Positions 1 to 11,271 of a stretch of DNA of 64,000 nt are shown one piece after another. Positions within the stretch are counted from its first letter, which is position 1. Every line of letters starts with the position of its first letter. Below the pieces are notes generated by a model. It was not told where the DNA came from, did not search any database, and saw only the letters and a program-made list of their open reading frames with translations. The DNA is from Lepidurus packardi (taxonomy: Eukaryota; Arthropoda; Branchiopoda; Notostraca; Triopsidae): contig JAKZAN010000007.1 in NCBI GenBank assembly GCA_023053545.1, positions 8,804,001-8,868,000 of the forward strand. Direction: 5' to 3'. Both the position numbers and the translations under genes were made by a program.

Positions 1-1176
1 CCGTGGTCACAGCTCAATTTCGGAGCTCACCCTCGCACCCTGCTCATCGCTCAACATAACAAAGTAGAGTTAACCGACCTGAGAACGGAGTTTAAGCCAT
101 CGTTGATATGGGAGGAGCCTAACGAGATCATCTCCGCTTGTCATTCCATAAACAATTACTCTTACGTAGCCACGTCGAGGCATTTACTGCTAATCGACGG
201 TCGGTTCGCCGGGTCGCCGTTGTTCAAGCTAAAACACAACCTAACTGCGCGACCTGAATGTATTAGCGTAAATAATAACTTCGCGTTTTTGTATTGCCGT
301 AAAGGTTACGGCTGCTTTACGTTTTTAGACTGGGAACACAAGAACTGTCAAAGTTTGCCGAAATATTCAAGGGTAGTTAATGTTTGTCCCAAACCCGATG
401 ATTTGTACACCTTTCCATGTACCCGACCCTTGACACTGCTGCCATCTTTCGCGAGTTCCTTGCACGAATTCAAGGATCAAGCGTATTGCTTGGACCCGTT
501 GTTGCAGAATCGCTTAAGACTCAGTGTAACTGGTTTAGCGACTCTATCCACTGAAACTGGAGTGGATGTGTTTCTTAGCAATGCATCCGGCGATATATGG
601 ATGCAGCAGGTAACTCAAGATGAAAAAGAGTACCCTTGGAATAACCTAAGAACTTGGGAAGAAAAGGCAAGGGACTTGAAATTGGAGAAAACTTGGAATG
701 CAACGAGTGTTCTAGAAATTGGTAACTTGCGCAATACGCTGGCAAATACCGAAGCGCCTGCTATTCCATGCGATCCATTGCCTTTGAAAGAATATGTATT
801 CCCTAAGGAGTACCGGAAAATGAGCCAAGCGTTGGATGGCTATACTGACAGCGTGAGTACTCGGATTAAGGAGTTATGGGAGGGAAAATCGTTGAACGAC
901 CTTCCTGTGACTCCCACTCTAGCACCTGGAGATGCTGAACCTGATGTAGGTGAATCATTTCACGTTCATGAAACGAGTAAAACCTATTCAGCTAAAGATA
1001 AAAAGAAGACAGCTGTTTCGAGTCAGGATTTGGACTCGACGTTCATGACGATGTCGCAGACCTTAACGCAAGACATGTTTTCGCAAGAAAGTGTTGTAAT
1101 TTCGTCACAACAACCCCAAATTGTTACTCCGAGTATTAAGAGAACTCCGCGGAGACGCAATGTGGCTGGGTTTTGA
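1..1176 (+). CDS. TAF1C: TAF1C-like RNA polymerase I initiation factor subunit, 3' part
   Basis: Open frame from the first base to TGA at 1174-1176, about 391 residues; the 5' part of the gene lies outside the window. There is no ATG near the start of the visible frame, so this is the terminal exon or exons. The opening residues contain GAHPRTLL followed by a stretch resembling the beta-propeller-like region of TAF1C, where an AHPR-type motif and a later 'LLIDGR' strand are typical. The C-terminus is Ser/Thr/Gln-rich and ends in a basic tail (KRTPRRRNVAGF), again like TAF1C, which ends in a basic GF tail. Known role of the family: subunit of the SL1/TIF-IB complex that brings Pol I to rDNA promoters in the nucleolus. 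The assignment rests on remembered family features, so it is moderate; another WD-like nuclear protein is possible. Confidence 0.55.
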   Translation, partial: PWSQLNFGAHPRTLLIAQHNKVELTDLRTEFKPSLIWEEPNEIISACHSINNYSYVATSRHLLLIDGRFAGSPLFKLKHNLTARPECISVNNNFAFLYCRKGYGCFTFLDWEHKNCQSLPKYSRVVNVCPKPDDLYTFPCTRPLTLLPSFASSLHEFKDQAYCLDPLLQNRLRLSVTGLATLSTETGVDVFLSNASGDIWMQQVTQDEKEYPWNNLRTWEEKARDLKLEKTWNATSVLEIGNLRNTLANTEAPAIPCDPLPLKEYVFPKEYRKMSQALDGYTDSVSTRIKELWEGKSLNDLPVTPTLAPGDAEPDVGESFHVHETSKTYSAKDKKKTAVSSQDLDSTFMTMSQTLTQDMFSQESVVISSQQPQIVTPSIKRTPRRRNVAGF

Positions 1177-1789
1177 GGTTTAATCGGGTATTTTTTGAAT
1201 ACAAAGAATATAAAATCAAATTGAATTTTCGGAGGTTCAGATTGCGAATTTGCAACGATTGATAGGCTTTAGTATAAGGGTCAAGAGCTGTTTCAAGTAA
1301 CATAAATCAAGATAAGGTTGAAACTTACGAACTTTTTTTTGTAAAAATAGATGCATATAAGAATATACGTGGGGGATCAGTTGTTCACAAAGATTTGGGA
1401 TTTTGTCAAGAATGGTCGCTATCAATCGATATCAAGAATGGTCGATTGATAAGATTGTAAAATAAGCTCCGAGTTAAACAAAATGGCAGTTAAAGAAAAG
1501 ATTGTCTGTTTAAGTTTGCGAATAGACAACAGACAGGAAACCGTCGCAGTTTATGGGCTGTGATAAGCAAAAGCCTTTAGCCTGACAATAAGCTCCCAGT
1601 TAAGCGACTTAGACTAAGGGTGCGTTCCAATTGCGAACTCGACTAGGGAGTTGAGTTTTCCGGACTCGGGCTGAGTAAACCCGTGTCCCAATAGGCACAT
1701 GTACTATTCAATCGGGTTATGGTTGGAATCTATATAACTTGTAATCAGAGACAATGAATCGCTGTATTGCACTCAATGAATCCAAAATT

Positions 1790-2150
1790 TCAACGGGATT
1801 CGAACTTGGACGATGCCCCAATACGATGACGCCAATACAATACAATACGTTGACGTTGGACGATGCCTTTGTTCATATCTTCGAAGAATGGATTATTGTC
1901 CATATTGAGGTCACCAGCACCACTTTGTGAAATTTTCTTTAACGTTTCCCGATAATCCCTTTTGAGGTTCTTGAGTTTCTCCTTAATTTGATCCGACGAA
2001 CGGACGTACTTGTACTCAAGCATTTTGTTTTCAAGTTCCTTAAATAGGGTATCCTTTCTCTTCATTCCTTCGAATTGTGTCTGCATAGCAGGGTCTCCCC
2101 ATAGATTAATCAGAAACCTCGTTTCTTCTACTCCCCTGATGGATCTTTTT
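1790..2150 (-). CDS. Myb/SANT-like DNA-binding domain fragment of the Harbinger-like element
   Basis: The minus-strand frame reads VEETRFLINLWGDP from about 2145, then MQTQFEGMKRK from an ATG at 2086, and ends at 1790. The pattern (acidic EE, FLINLWG, KYVRSSDQIKEKLKNLKRDY) is that of the trihelix-type Myb/SANT-like domain found as the accessory DNA-binding protein of Harbinger elements and in host genes derived from them. About 118 residues are readable; the expected upstream Trp-containing start is missing and the C-terminal part runs into the element end without a further domain. It is probably a relic, and its product, if any, would bind the element termini. Confidence 0.6.
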
Positions 2151-2500
2151 TTAAGGGGTCAGTCATAACTGCATTAAAATAAAGAAACTAAAATTAACGC
2201 ACTTGCCGGTAGAAAACTTTATACAAATTCACCTGTCACTTCAAAGTGAAAATTTAAGGAAAGGATAATATTTCTAAAATATACCTTTTTATGTGACGAT
2301 ACAATAAGATAATATAACTGTAAACGAAAAGAGTGAAAATGCTTGAAAATCTTTGTTTTGTTTACATGGAACCACGACTCCACCTATTCACCCAGACGCG
2401 AAACGTCCCCCAACTCGCTTCTGCTGTGTTCAACCCTGATCCAAAGTGGAGTCGAACAACCCTTCCCCAAACTCCGCTTTGAACCCGAGTTTGGCCAATT

Positions 2501-2569
2501 GAAACAGGCGAGTTCTGGAACCCGGGTTGAAAACCCACTTCAACCCGGGTTCCAGAACTCGCCTGTTTC
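2501..2569. repeat. Perfect 30-bp inverted repeat
   Basis: Arms 2501-2530 and 2540-2569 are exact reverse complements around a 9-bp spacer; the core is AACCCGGGTT. It lies inside the Harbinger-like element, close to its right end. Confidence 0.95.
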
Positions 2570-2607
2570 AGGCGAGATCTTGAGCCGCCGCGAATTGGAA
2601 CGCACCC

Positions 2608-3852
2608 TAGGATTTCTTTCAAGGACTCTTTGCGTCTTCGCGAAAATTTTATAAAACTTTATTTTATAAAATTTTATAACACTAGGCTAAGTCACCATGT
2701 TATAAAACTTAAGAACTTCTAATACTTTTTAAGCCCTCGCTTTCCACTTGTTTTCACCACTTGTTTTCCTAAAGAACAAGGTTTATTTGAAAATGTATCC
2801 TCATTTGGTTGATTAAGTCAGCAGCAAGCTATCGGAATATCGCTTAATATCTATCGAATACTAGTCCTCCGTAGAGAATTTGTTCCTGCTTTTTCTTTTG
2901 GTTCTTCTCATTCGAGTGCTACTTGCCCAATTGTCAAAACAGTTAGAACGAAATGTATCACGTTCTACGCAATCAGTTCTGTCCAATAGTGACAGCTTTA
3001 TTAATTGTCTTACTACATCTCTGCTAGCTTATTCTTACTATGTCCAAGTCCAAAGCTCTAAGCATTGATTTTAAACTTAATTTTGAAGGTAGAGTTTGTG
3101 ACTACCATTTCTAAGCTTTTTATTTATGTAAACATGTAGTGTAATTTGAAGTCTCCAGTTTTTCTCATCGTGTTCTCTTTCCGCAGTTTTAAATTTCCTA
3201 ATAGCATACCAACTTGCAAAGCTCGTTTCTATACTCATAACCTTGGCATGAAAAAAAACCTTGAGTCATTCCATCATATCCGCTTAGGAACACCTAAACC
3301 TTGTTTACAATTGTATGTCAGTTGCTGTTGGCCAGTTTATGGAAGTAAATTCTCCGGCTCTCTTGTCCCGAAGTCGCAAACTGCATGAAATTTCTCTGTT
3401 GTCCAACTTTTTTAACCCTCCCAACAGACTCCTGATGGTTGAGAAGTGTATTTTGTCAGCTAGGTAAAAAAAAAAATTGAGCAAATGTCGCGACATTTGC
3501 CTACCCCGCAGACATCGATGTCCCAGTTTCAACGCTAAACTGCGCAAGCGTAAGATAGCTGTCGGCATCTATACAGCGACAATGTAAACGAGGCGTAGCA
3601 ATAGCTCGGTTTCGCATAACCTGTGCGTTGAACAACGCAGTTAGCCTAGGGAACAGATGAGTAATTCTTGCCGTGCCACATGATAGGAAATAAAGGATGG
3701 GATGGGAATCGTAAACAAGCGCGTACCACGCCCAGAGTTCCACGAGTCAATTTGCAATTGCTAGTGCTCTCAAAGTAACAGTGAACGTCCCAACATAAGA
3801 CTGAGTAAATAGGATAAGACAAAGCAGCATCTTCCGCCAATCCAATCGAAAA
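2608..3852. other. Left-arm upstream region, no gene seen
   Basis: Conserved with 11272-12530 in the other arm, with many substitutions. The open frames here, such as 2880-3068, start with TTG and show no family features. An 18-bp palindrome at 3484-3501 is shared by both arms. The last 150 bases are the best candidate for the XPG-like promoter and 5' UTR, since they are well conserved between arms. Confidence 0.5.
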
Positions 3853-5662
3853 ATGGGGATTGTGGGGTTAGATACTTTTATACAGCAAAAAGCGCCACAT
3901 TGCTACGCAGAGACTTCTTTGGTTGATTTAAGTAAGGCTCTACTCCAAGCAAACCCTTTGAAAGATGGCAAAGTTAACGTACTGATTGATGGACCGTCAT
4001 TCATGTACTTTGCGTACTTTCATGTTGGCAAGCTGGGCTGGTATTATGACACCGAGTGGATTGGGCTACGTAACGCCATCAGTTACTCCGTAGCAAAATT
4101 ACAAAGCTATGACTTTAACCCCATCTTTTTCTTCAAGGGAGAATATACTAAGCCCATCGCCGACAGTTCTACCGACACGTTCTACACTAAAATGAATTTG
4201 GATAAGAAGCGCAAATACGTAGTAGACACCCTAAGGACTTTGCGACAGAACATGTACAAGCCTGTTGAGAAGATCCCACTTAAGACAACGTGTCTATTAA
4301 ATGTGGCAAGTTACGAGCAGATGCTGCTGAAGGACCTAGATTGCCAGGTTATAACGGGAGGAGAGAAAAGAAATGCTATGGCTCTATACGCCAAGGACGC
4401 CACCAATGGAATTGCTGCAGTATTTAGCGATAGTACCGATTTCTTCGTCTACGATTTGCAGTGCGTTTCTTTGCGGTTGAGAACAGTGGATTTTGAACAA
4501 GCGACGGTGAAGAGATTCGACCGCCAGGCGATGCTAAGTAGCTTAGGACTGCACTTTGAAGCGCTACCAATTCTGGCCGCTCTGACGGACGTCAGAACCT
4601 GGGGTATCAAAGATCCTGTTGGAGAACTGCTTAGAAAACATGGCCTGACAATGTCCAGCTACCCTTTTATAGATTTTGAAAAAGTAGCCCAGTTTGCTTC
4701 CCAACTTCAGCAAAACCCAAGAAAACTACAGAAAGTGGCTGAAGAGCTACCAGCGAATTATCTGTCTACCGCACAGGAATTATACAGCTTGAAAGTTCCA
4801 GAAGACGTGCCAGAAGCCAATTTGGTGACAGCCGAGAATGACTGGGATGACGTTTTACAATTTGCCAAAACGAAAATGCTGGAATCTCAAGTTTTTAAAG
4901 ACATCTACAATGTGCTTCAGCATTTCCAGTACCATGCCCGAGTCGGTTTGGAAGATTGCGAGGAAAAGCGACTTCCAATAACCTATGAGATACTCAAACC
5001 GGTTCGTCAACGTCTTTACTGCTTCGTTTTCCGTGAAAAACCACCCTTGCCGAACGGAACTCAGCTGCAGATACACGAGTATGGCTTACGCTATGGTCAA
5101 GGGTATGAATTTACAACAAGAGTATCTCCTGTGCCCATACCGGGTACTATATTCAATCTGCTACCAAATGGCGGAGTTTTATTTATTTAATTTTTAAGGT
5201 GATCATCCTCCCTTATCGGTACTGTGGAAAGTACCGGCAAACGAAAGTAACCAAGATTGGCAGCAACGCTGGGGTTTGCTACTAGCCATTCTAGTTCCCG
5301 ACATCTGGCGAGATGAATTAAAACTAAGTCGATTTTTGGCGGCTTTAAAAGACCTGGATGGCCAATTCACTCTGGTTGCAATAACAGTACTCTTCTTGCA
5401 AAGGGGAACCAAGGAAGCGATCCTCAGTGACGCGGAAATGGATGCTTTCTTGTCACAAGCGGTACTTTTGTCGAGGGAATTAACAGCGAATCGCCAGTTG
5501 AACGATTTTAAGTATGGCGTGTTGAATATGAGGGCTGTACACCTAGCGTCGTTGTTTGAATCCGTTGCTTCATATGTTGCGTTTTTACTTGCAATCGTTG
5601 GGTACCCTATACCTTGGGAGGAGGCAAGTTGGATAATAAACGTTGATCCCGTGGACATATGA
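3853..5662 (+). CDS. XPG-N/PIN-like protein (asteroid/FAM120 type), copy A
   Basis: Two exons, 3853-5143 and 5199-5662, joined by a 55-bp GT-AG phase-1 intron (a GGT Gly codon is split), give 584 residues. Reading through the intron would stop at 5190, so splicing is needed to add the C-terminal 155 residues. The start MGIVGLDTFI is the classic XPG-N/asteroid start. Candidate metal ligands are D46 (VLIDGPS), E171 and D193/D196 (SDSTDFF). The usual FDG aspartate is replaced by Lys (FFFKG, residue 95), so nuclease activity is doubtful. 'LPILAAL' after the PIN core resembles FAM120/asteroid proteins. Function is unknown: family members include RNA-binding scaffolds and a signalling modifier. The paired copy B lies in the opposite arm, facing it. 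Confidence 0.75.
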
Positions 5663-6464
5663 TCTTAGTTAACGGTTTCTATTTATAGACTATGCCTTGG
5701 AGATACTATGATGGGAAAGTGTTTGCTTACAGCCTCGCTAGAGGGACAAGCTCGCTTAACGTAACACAACTATTGTACAGTTTTAAAAGAATATTAATTT
5801 TAAATACTTCTGTAACTTAGGATATCCAAAGCAAAAGGATGCTGGCAAAAATTAAGTCTGTCATTCAAATTGGTTTGGAAAACTAAACGCAATATGTCCA
5901 GTGTTTAACTGGGAAACTAGCCGATATGCATAACGTTTTCGAGAACTTTGACAGTTCGCGAAAGTTGCACATGGCGAGACCTTTCTGCTTAATCTCTAGG
6001 ACCTTCTCAGAAACTCCAATCTTTAAAATGCCTGCACTATCACTTTTCTTTATCACTTTCACAAATGTTGATGATTAATCAAGCCTAAAGTTGCATTAAG
6101 TCGTAACTGCTATAAGTTTGAAAACTGCATTTGGCTCTATAATGTGACTATAACCCAGCGAGACCTTTCTGCTTAATCTCTGAGCTCTTCTCAGAAACTT
6201 CTAATCTTTAAAATGCTTGCACTACCACTTTTCTAAATGCTGATGATTAATCAAGCCTACAGTTACATTAAGTGCTAAACTTCTGTAAGTTTGAACACTG
6301 CATTTGGCTCTGTAATAAATCTGGCTATAATCAATCAATTGACCATGTAACCGAACTCTACAAAACTATTAAAACTTCGTAGCTGCCCATATCTATCTGA
6401 ACCTTTTATGAAAAGAGTTCATAGTAATATATCATTCATATGATAGTCTATTTGTATTAAAAAA
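5663..6464. repeat. Left-arm 3' flank with 184-bp tandem duplication
   Basis: Blocks starting at 5974 and 6158 (both GCGAGACCTTTCTGC) repeat the same roughly 180-bp sequence with substitutions; the same doubled block occurs inverted in the right arm (about 8850-9160), so the tandem duplication predates the inverted duplication. Near 6378-6405 the minus strand carries the first bases of an SDR terminal exon (ATATGGGCAGCTACGAAG), then diverges. Confidence 0.75.
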
Positions 6465-6473
6465 TTTAGTTTA

Positions 6474-6544
6474 GTAGTCCTTGGACAGCCCCCGCTTGGA
6501 TTACGTCCAATCATGATTTAATTGGATAAGGACACTTACTAGAG
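6474..6544 (+). repeat. 71-bp dispersed repeat, copy 1
   Basis: Matches 13302-13372 with one difference (ATTACG against ATTAAG). It starts GTAGTCCTTGGAC and ends CACTTACTAGAG. The element is too short for a coding transposon; its ends are only weakly inverted (GTCCTTGG / GTCCTTAT). It sits directly before the dead SDR gene at the inner edge of the left arm. Confidence 0.85.
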
Positions 6545-6595
6545 TTCGCTAGGGTGGTCGCTAGGGCGGTTTTAGTTACGGGAGCCAATCGAGGT

Positions 6596-7668
6596 CGAGG
6601 GGTTCGAAACTCACTTTCCAGGTGTACGAATGCTACAAAAAATTGTGTAACCCTGACAAATTGCAGAGTTACAAGTGCGAAGTCGGAAAGCATCCCCCAG
6701 TTATTGGCAAGGCATTCTAAATTTTGGCAACCTTTCACAAAACACAGTAACCAATTCCTTAAATCAGTAGCAAATTCCCCATAATTTGACCCTCATATTT
6801 TCCAAATTTCAGTATGCATGAGGTTTGCCTTTGTACGACTTCAATACGTTTCCCGCTTCCTACTCTAATGTTTCTGACTTCGAACGTTTGTTTCTGACTA
6901 ACTGATTCCCAGCGTGATATCGACAGGAACAATGACCCGATTCTACGTCACTACGTGGTAGTCTAGATACAACCGAACAGACAGACGCACAAGTGTGCCG
7001 ACTTTTTATCTTGGTTTTGTTTCTGAATTGTTTTAATCTTTGCTGAAACTTTGTAATAATGGGAAAACAACGTGATTCCTTATATGTGCAAACTTAACGA
7101 GTGTTCAAGTCTCCTGAGTTTCACTTATGTAAAATGCATTGTCGTATGCATATGGCTAATGTTCGCATAGGAACATCTTAAAATAGGAATAATCTTGTAA
7201 TTGTAAGTACGTTTGAAATTAGCGCAAGTTTAACTTGCAATTTGTGGCGTATTGTCATTGAAACAGGCATGGTTTGGATGATGAACCGTTGAAACAGGCA
7301 TGGTTTGGATGATGAACCGCGATTCACTCCATTCGCGATTGACCCAAGGAAATACTCTACAATTTGCAGATTCCTGGGCTACTGTTTAGCATGTGGGGAG
7401 TAAAGTGAACAAGGGCCGAAGGGAAGGCTACTGGGTTACAAAACTACAAAATATGGTTACAAAATTAGAAAGTACGGTAATAAAGCTACAAAGTACGGCT
7501 GCAAAGCTAAAACTAAAGTTACAACGGTTATTGTAGTGGCACAAAGCTACAATCTATGTAATTGTTAAGTTATTCAGTCACAAGTGAAGTTAAACGTGCT
7601 ACAAAGAGATACAATTGTAACCGACTTTGCAGGGTGTACGAGGCTACAGTCAAGTTTCGAACCCCTTG
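6596..7668. mobile_element. hAT-like non-autonomous transposon (1073 bp) inside the SDR pseudogene
   Basis: Flanked by an 8-bp direct duplication ATCGAGGT (6588-6595 and 7669-7676), the target-site size of hAT elements. Ends are inverted: left CGAGGGGTTCGAAACT, right inverse CAAGGGGTTCGAAACT. Subterminal GTGTACGA motifs occur inverted at both sides. No transposase frame is visible. It contains a 31-bp tandem duplication (7258-7319) and a run of ACAAAGCTACAA-like repeats (7434-7560). Confidence 0.88.
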
Positions 7669-8283
7669 ATCGAGGTATCGGTTTGAAGTTCGTGCGTCCA
7701 TTGGCAGGGAGTGCTAATGTTTGTGAAGTAGTTATTGATACGTGTCGTTCACCAAAAGACGCCAATATAATTAATTTTCATTATTTTGGTTGCTAAATAA
7801 ATATTTCCGATTTAAAATACGTTTTTTTTTGTTAAAAATACGTTTTTTTCCGGGAATATTTACTAATATGTGTTTGTAGGAATTTAATACTTTGGCAGCT
7901 AAAAATATAGCAATGTGAAAGTAGTATCTTTGAGTGAGTTGTAATAATTCTCACGTACGATTTTGTACGTTTCAATTGCAATTTTATCAATAGCATCCGT
8001 TATGAATATAAGTTCTGAAGCTTCTCTGACGATTTGTCCAACGATTTGGAAGTTTCTTCAATGGAAAAATTTGTATTCTTTACCTTAAGCAAAGTAAGTG
8101 AAAAAGAATAAACCCTCGAATGTTTAACTTACGTATTAAATGTTCGATTATTAAGCATATCTTAATATGCTTACTCGGTGTTCGGCCATTGATGTTCTTC
8201 TGGAAGGGATTTTAGTTGCTGCTATACACCCTGGCTGGGTAAATTCCAATAATAAATAATGATTTAATAAATTAATTAACTAC

Positions 8284-8375
8284 ATTTTTTAATACAAATG
8301 AATCAATACAAATCAATACAAATTTAATACAAATGAATCAATACAAATCAATACAAATTTAATACAAATTAAATC
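8284..8375 (+). repeat. AATACAAAT-rich tandem repeat
   Basis: Units of AATACAAATGAATCAATAC / AATCAATACAAATTT are repeated about twice with partial units. It lies at the inner end of the right arm; the left arm has only one TTTGTATTAAAAAAT at this place, so it expanded after the arms separated or contracted on the left. Confidence 0.8.
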
Positions 8376-9461
8376 ATATGAATGATATATTAATATGAAC
8401 TTTTTTCATAAAAGGTTCAGATAGATATGGGCAACTACGAAGCCATGCTAACTCCAAAACAAAATGTAAACGCGGTTTTGGAAACGACGAAGAAATTCAA
8501 TACGGCAAGCAGTGGAGGGTATTTTAAGTACGATGGACAACATTTCCCTTGGTAAGCACTAATGGCACCTTCAGCTTTCAAGAGTTTCTTTTCAAACGTT
8601 ATTTCGTTTAATACATATTAGCCTTCTGATGTGTGTAATAAAACATGTGGAGAATGTCAGCTTTTTAGAAGAACTGTACTGTTTTATAATACACTATTTA
8701 TGAGCTTCATTATGAAGGTAAACGAATTACTTCCGGATTTCCGTTCTAATTGGCTTGTAGAGTTCGGTTACATGGTCAATTGATTAATTATAGCCAGATG
8801 TATTACAGAGCCGAATGCAGTGTTCAAACTTACAGAAGTTTAGTATTTAATGTAACTTTAGGCTTGATTAATCATCAGCATTTAGAAAAGTGGTAGTGCA
8901 AGCATTTTAAAGATTAGAAGTTTCTGAGAAGAGCTCAGAGATTAAGCAGAAAGGTCTCGCTAGGTTATAGTCACATTATAGAGCCAAATGCAGTTTTCAA
9001 ACTTATAGCAGTTACGACTTAATGCAACTTTAGGCTTGATTATACATCAACATTTGTGAAAGTGATAAAGAAAAGTGATAGTGCAGGCATTTTAAAGATT
9101 GGAGTTTCTGAGAAGGTCCTAGAGATTAAGTGGAAAGGTCTCGCCATGTGCAACTTTCGCGAACTGTCAAAGTTCTCGAAAACGTTACGCATATCGGCTA
9201 GTTTCCCAGTTAAACAGCTTTTCTGGACATATTGCGTTTAGTTTTCCAAACCAATTTGAATGACAGACTTCATTTTTGCCAGTATCCTTTTGCTTTGGAT
9301 ATCCTAAGTTACATAAGTATTTAAAATTAATATTCTTTTAAAACTGTACAATAGTTGTGTTACGTTAAGCGAGCTTGTCCCTCTAGCGAGGCTGTAAGCA
9401 AACACTTTCCCATCATAGTATCTCCAAGGCATAGTCTATAAATAGAAACCGTTAACTAAGA

Positions 9462-11271
9462 TCATATGTCCACGGGATCAACGTTTATTATCCAACTTGC
9501 CTCCTCCCAAGGTATAGGGTACCCAACGATTGCAAGTAAAAACGCAACATATGAAGCAACGGATTCAAACAACGACGCTAGGTGTACAGCCCTCATATTC
9601 AACACGCCATACTTAAAATCGTTCAACTGGCGATTCGCTGTTAATTCCCTCGACAAAAGTACCGCTTGTGACAAGAAAGCATCCATTTCCGCGTCACTGA
9701 GGATCGCTTCCTTGGTTCCCCTTTGCAAGAAGAGTACTGTTATTGCAACCAGAGTGAATTGGCCATCCAGGTCTTTTAAAGCCGCCAAAAATCGACTTAG
9801 TTTTAATTCATCTCGCCAGATGTCGGGAACTAGAATGGCTAGTAGCAAACCCCAGCGTTGCTGCCAATCTTGGTTACTTTCGTTTGCCGGTACTTTCCAC
9901 AGTACCGATAAGGGAGGATGATCACCTTAAAAATTAAATAAACAACACTCCGCCATTAGGTAGCAGATTGAATAAAGTACCCGGTATTGGCACAGGAGAT
10001 ACTCTTGCTGAAAATTCCCCCGATTGACCATAGCATACGCCATATTCGTGTATCTGCAGCTCAGTTCCGTTCGGCAAGGGTGGTTTTTCACGGAAAACGA
10101 AGCAGTAGAGACGTCGACGAACCGGTTCGAGTATCTTATCGGTTACCGGAAGCAACTTTTCCTCGCAGTCTTCCAAGCCGATTCGAACATGGTACTGGAA
10201 ATGCTGAAGCAGACTGTAGATGTCCTTAAAAACTTGAAATTCCAACATTTTCATTTTGGCAAATTTTAAAACGTCATCCCATTCATTTTCGGCTATCACC
10301 AAATAGGCTTCTGGCACGTCTTCTGGAACTTTCAAGCTGTAGAATTCCTGTGTGGTAGACAGATGATTCCCTGGTAGCTCTTCAGCCACTTTCTGTAGTT
10401 CTCTTGGGTTTTGCTGAAGTCGGACAGCAAACTGGGCTACTTTTTCAAAATCTATAAAAGGGTAGCTGGACTTTGTCAAACCATACTTTTCAAACAGTTG
10501 TCTAAGTGAATCTTTGGCATCCACGGTTTTGACGTCCATCAAAGCGGCCAGAATTGGTAGCGCTTCAAAGTGCAGTTCTAAGCTACTTAGCATCGCCTGG
10601 CGGTCGAATTTCTCCGCCGTCGCTTGTTCAAAATCCACTGTTCTCAACAGCAAAGAAACGCACGGTAAATCGTAGACGAAGAAATCGGTATTATCGCTAA
10701 ATACTGCAGCAATTCCATTGGTGGCGTCCTTGGCGTATAGAGCCATAGCATTTCTTTTCTCTCCTCCCGTTATAACCTGGCAACCTAGGTCCTTCAGCAG
10801 CATCTGCGCGTAACTTGATACACTTAATGGACACGTTGTCTTAAATTGGATCTCCTCAACAGGCTTGGACATGTTCTGTCGCAAAGCCCTTAGGGTGTTT
10901 AGTACGTATTTGCGCTTCCTATGCAAATTCCATTTAATGTAGGACGTGTCGGTAGAACTGTCGGCGATGGGCTTAGTATATTGTCCCTTGAAGAAAAAGA
11001 TGGGGTTAAAGCCGTAGCTTTGTAATTTTTCCACGGAATAATAGATGGCGTTACGTAGCCCAATCCACTCTGGGCCATAATAACAACCCAGCTTGCCAAC
11101 ATTAAAGTACGCAAAGTACATGAACGACGGTCCATCAATCAGTACGTTAACTTTGCCATCTTTCAAAGGGTTTGCTTGGAGTAGAGCCTTACTTAAATCA
11201 ACCAACGAAGTCTGTGCGTAACAATGTGGCGCTTTTTGCTGTATAAAAGTACCTAAACCCATAAGCCCCAT
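9462..11271 (-). CDS. XPG-N/PIN-like protein (asteroid/FAM120 type), copy B
   Basis: Minus-strand exons 11271-9981 and 9925-9462 with a 55-bp GT-AG intron at exactly the same position as copy A, giving 584 residues and no frame damage. The start is MGLMGLGTFIQQ. Roughly one residue in five or six differs from copy A in exon 1, with changes spread along it, yet exon 2 is identical in DNA and protein. The PIN ligand positions are kept (D46, E171, D193 and D196; the motif is SDNTDFF here), and Lys again replaces the Asp of the FDG motif. Conservation of length, intron and frame despite exon 1 divergence suggests both copies are under selection and expressed. Function is unknown, as for copy A. 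Confidence 0.75.

Larger units (their letters stand above)
1618..2607. mobile_element. PIF/Harbinger-like DNA transposon, non-autonomous (990 bp)
   Basis: The element begins GGGTGCGTTCCAATT and ends with its inverse, AATTGGAACGCACCC. It is flanked by TAA (1615-1617) and TAG (2608-2610), a one-mismatch 3-bp target duplication. The matching place in the right arm (about 12527-12540) is an empty site with a single TAA, which proves the insertion. The 3-bp TA-rich duplication and a Myb/SANT-like frame inside are hallmarks of PIF/Harbinger elements. No DDE transposase frame is present. Confidence 0.85.
1449..6464. repeat. Left arm of large inverted duplication
   Basis: This stretch is the reverse complement, with many substitutions and small indels, of about 8284-12690. 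Matched landmarks include the XPG-like gene (3853-5662 against 11271-9462), the AAATGTCGCGACATTTGC palindrome upstream of it, and the doubled GAGACCTTTCTGC block downstream. For 5182-5809 the two arms pair exactly, with paired coordinates summing to 15124. The left arm has an extra transposon (1618-2607). It lacks about 300 bp present in the right arm (8444-8740), so it keeps only the first bases of the terminal SDR exon, on the minus strand near 6400. Boundaries are approximate. Confidence 0.9.
6554..8562 (+). pseudogene. Short-chain dehydrogenase pseudogene, split by a transposon
   Basis: Decayed relative of SDR-E. Exon 1 runs 6554-6595 and resumes at 7677-7770 after a hAT-like insertion; without it the frame reads RAVLVTGANRGIGLKFV. 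The start codon is GTG where SDR-E has ATG. The donor after GACGCCAAT is AT instead of GT. The next short exon (7880-7935) contains in-frame stops. The NNAG exon is missing. A remnant of exon 3 (NISSEASLT, about 8000-8095) lacks the active-site Tyr. Exon 4 (about 8163-8233; TRCSA...HPGW) has a damaged acceptor, and the last exon (8431-8562) ends GGYFKYDGQHFPW. Several independent lesions make this a clear pseudogene. Its 3' end is inside the right arm of the inverted duplication. Confidence 0.88.
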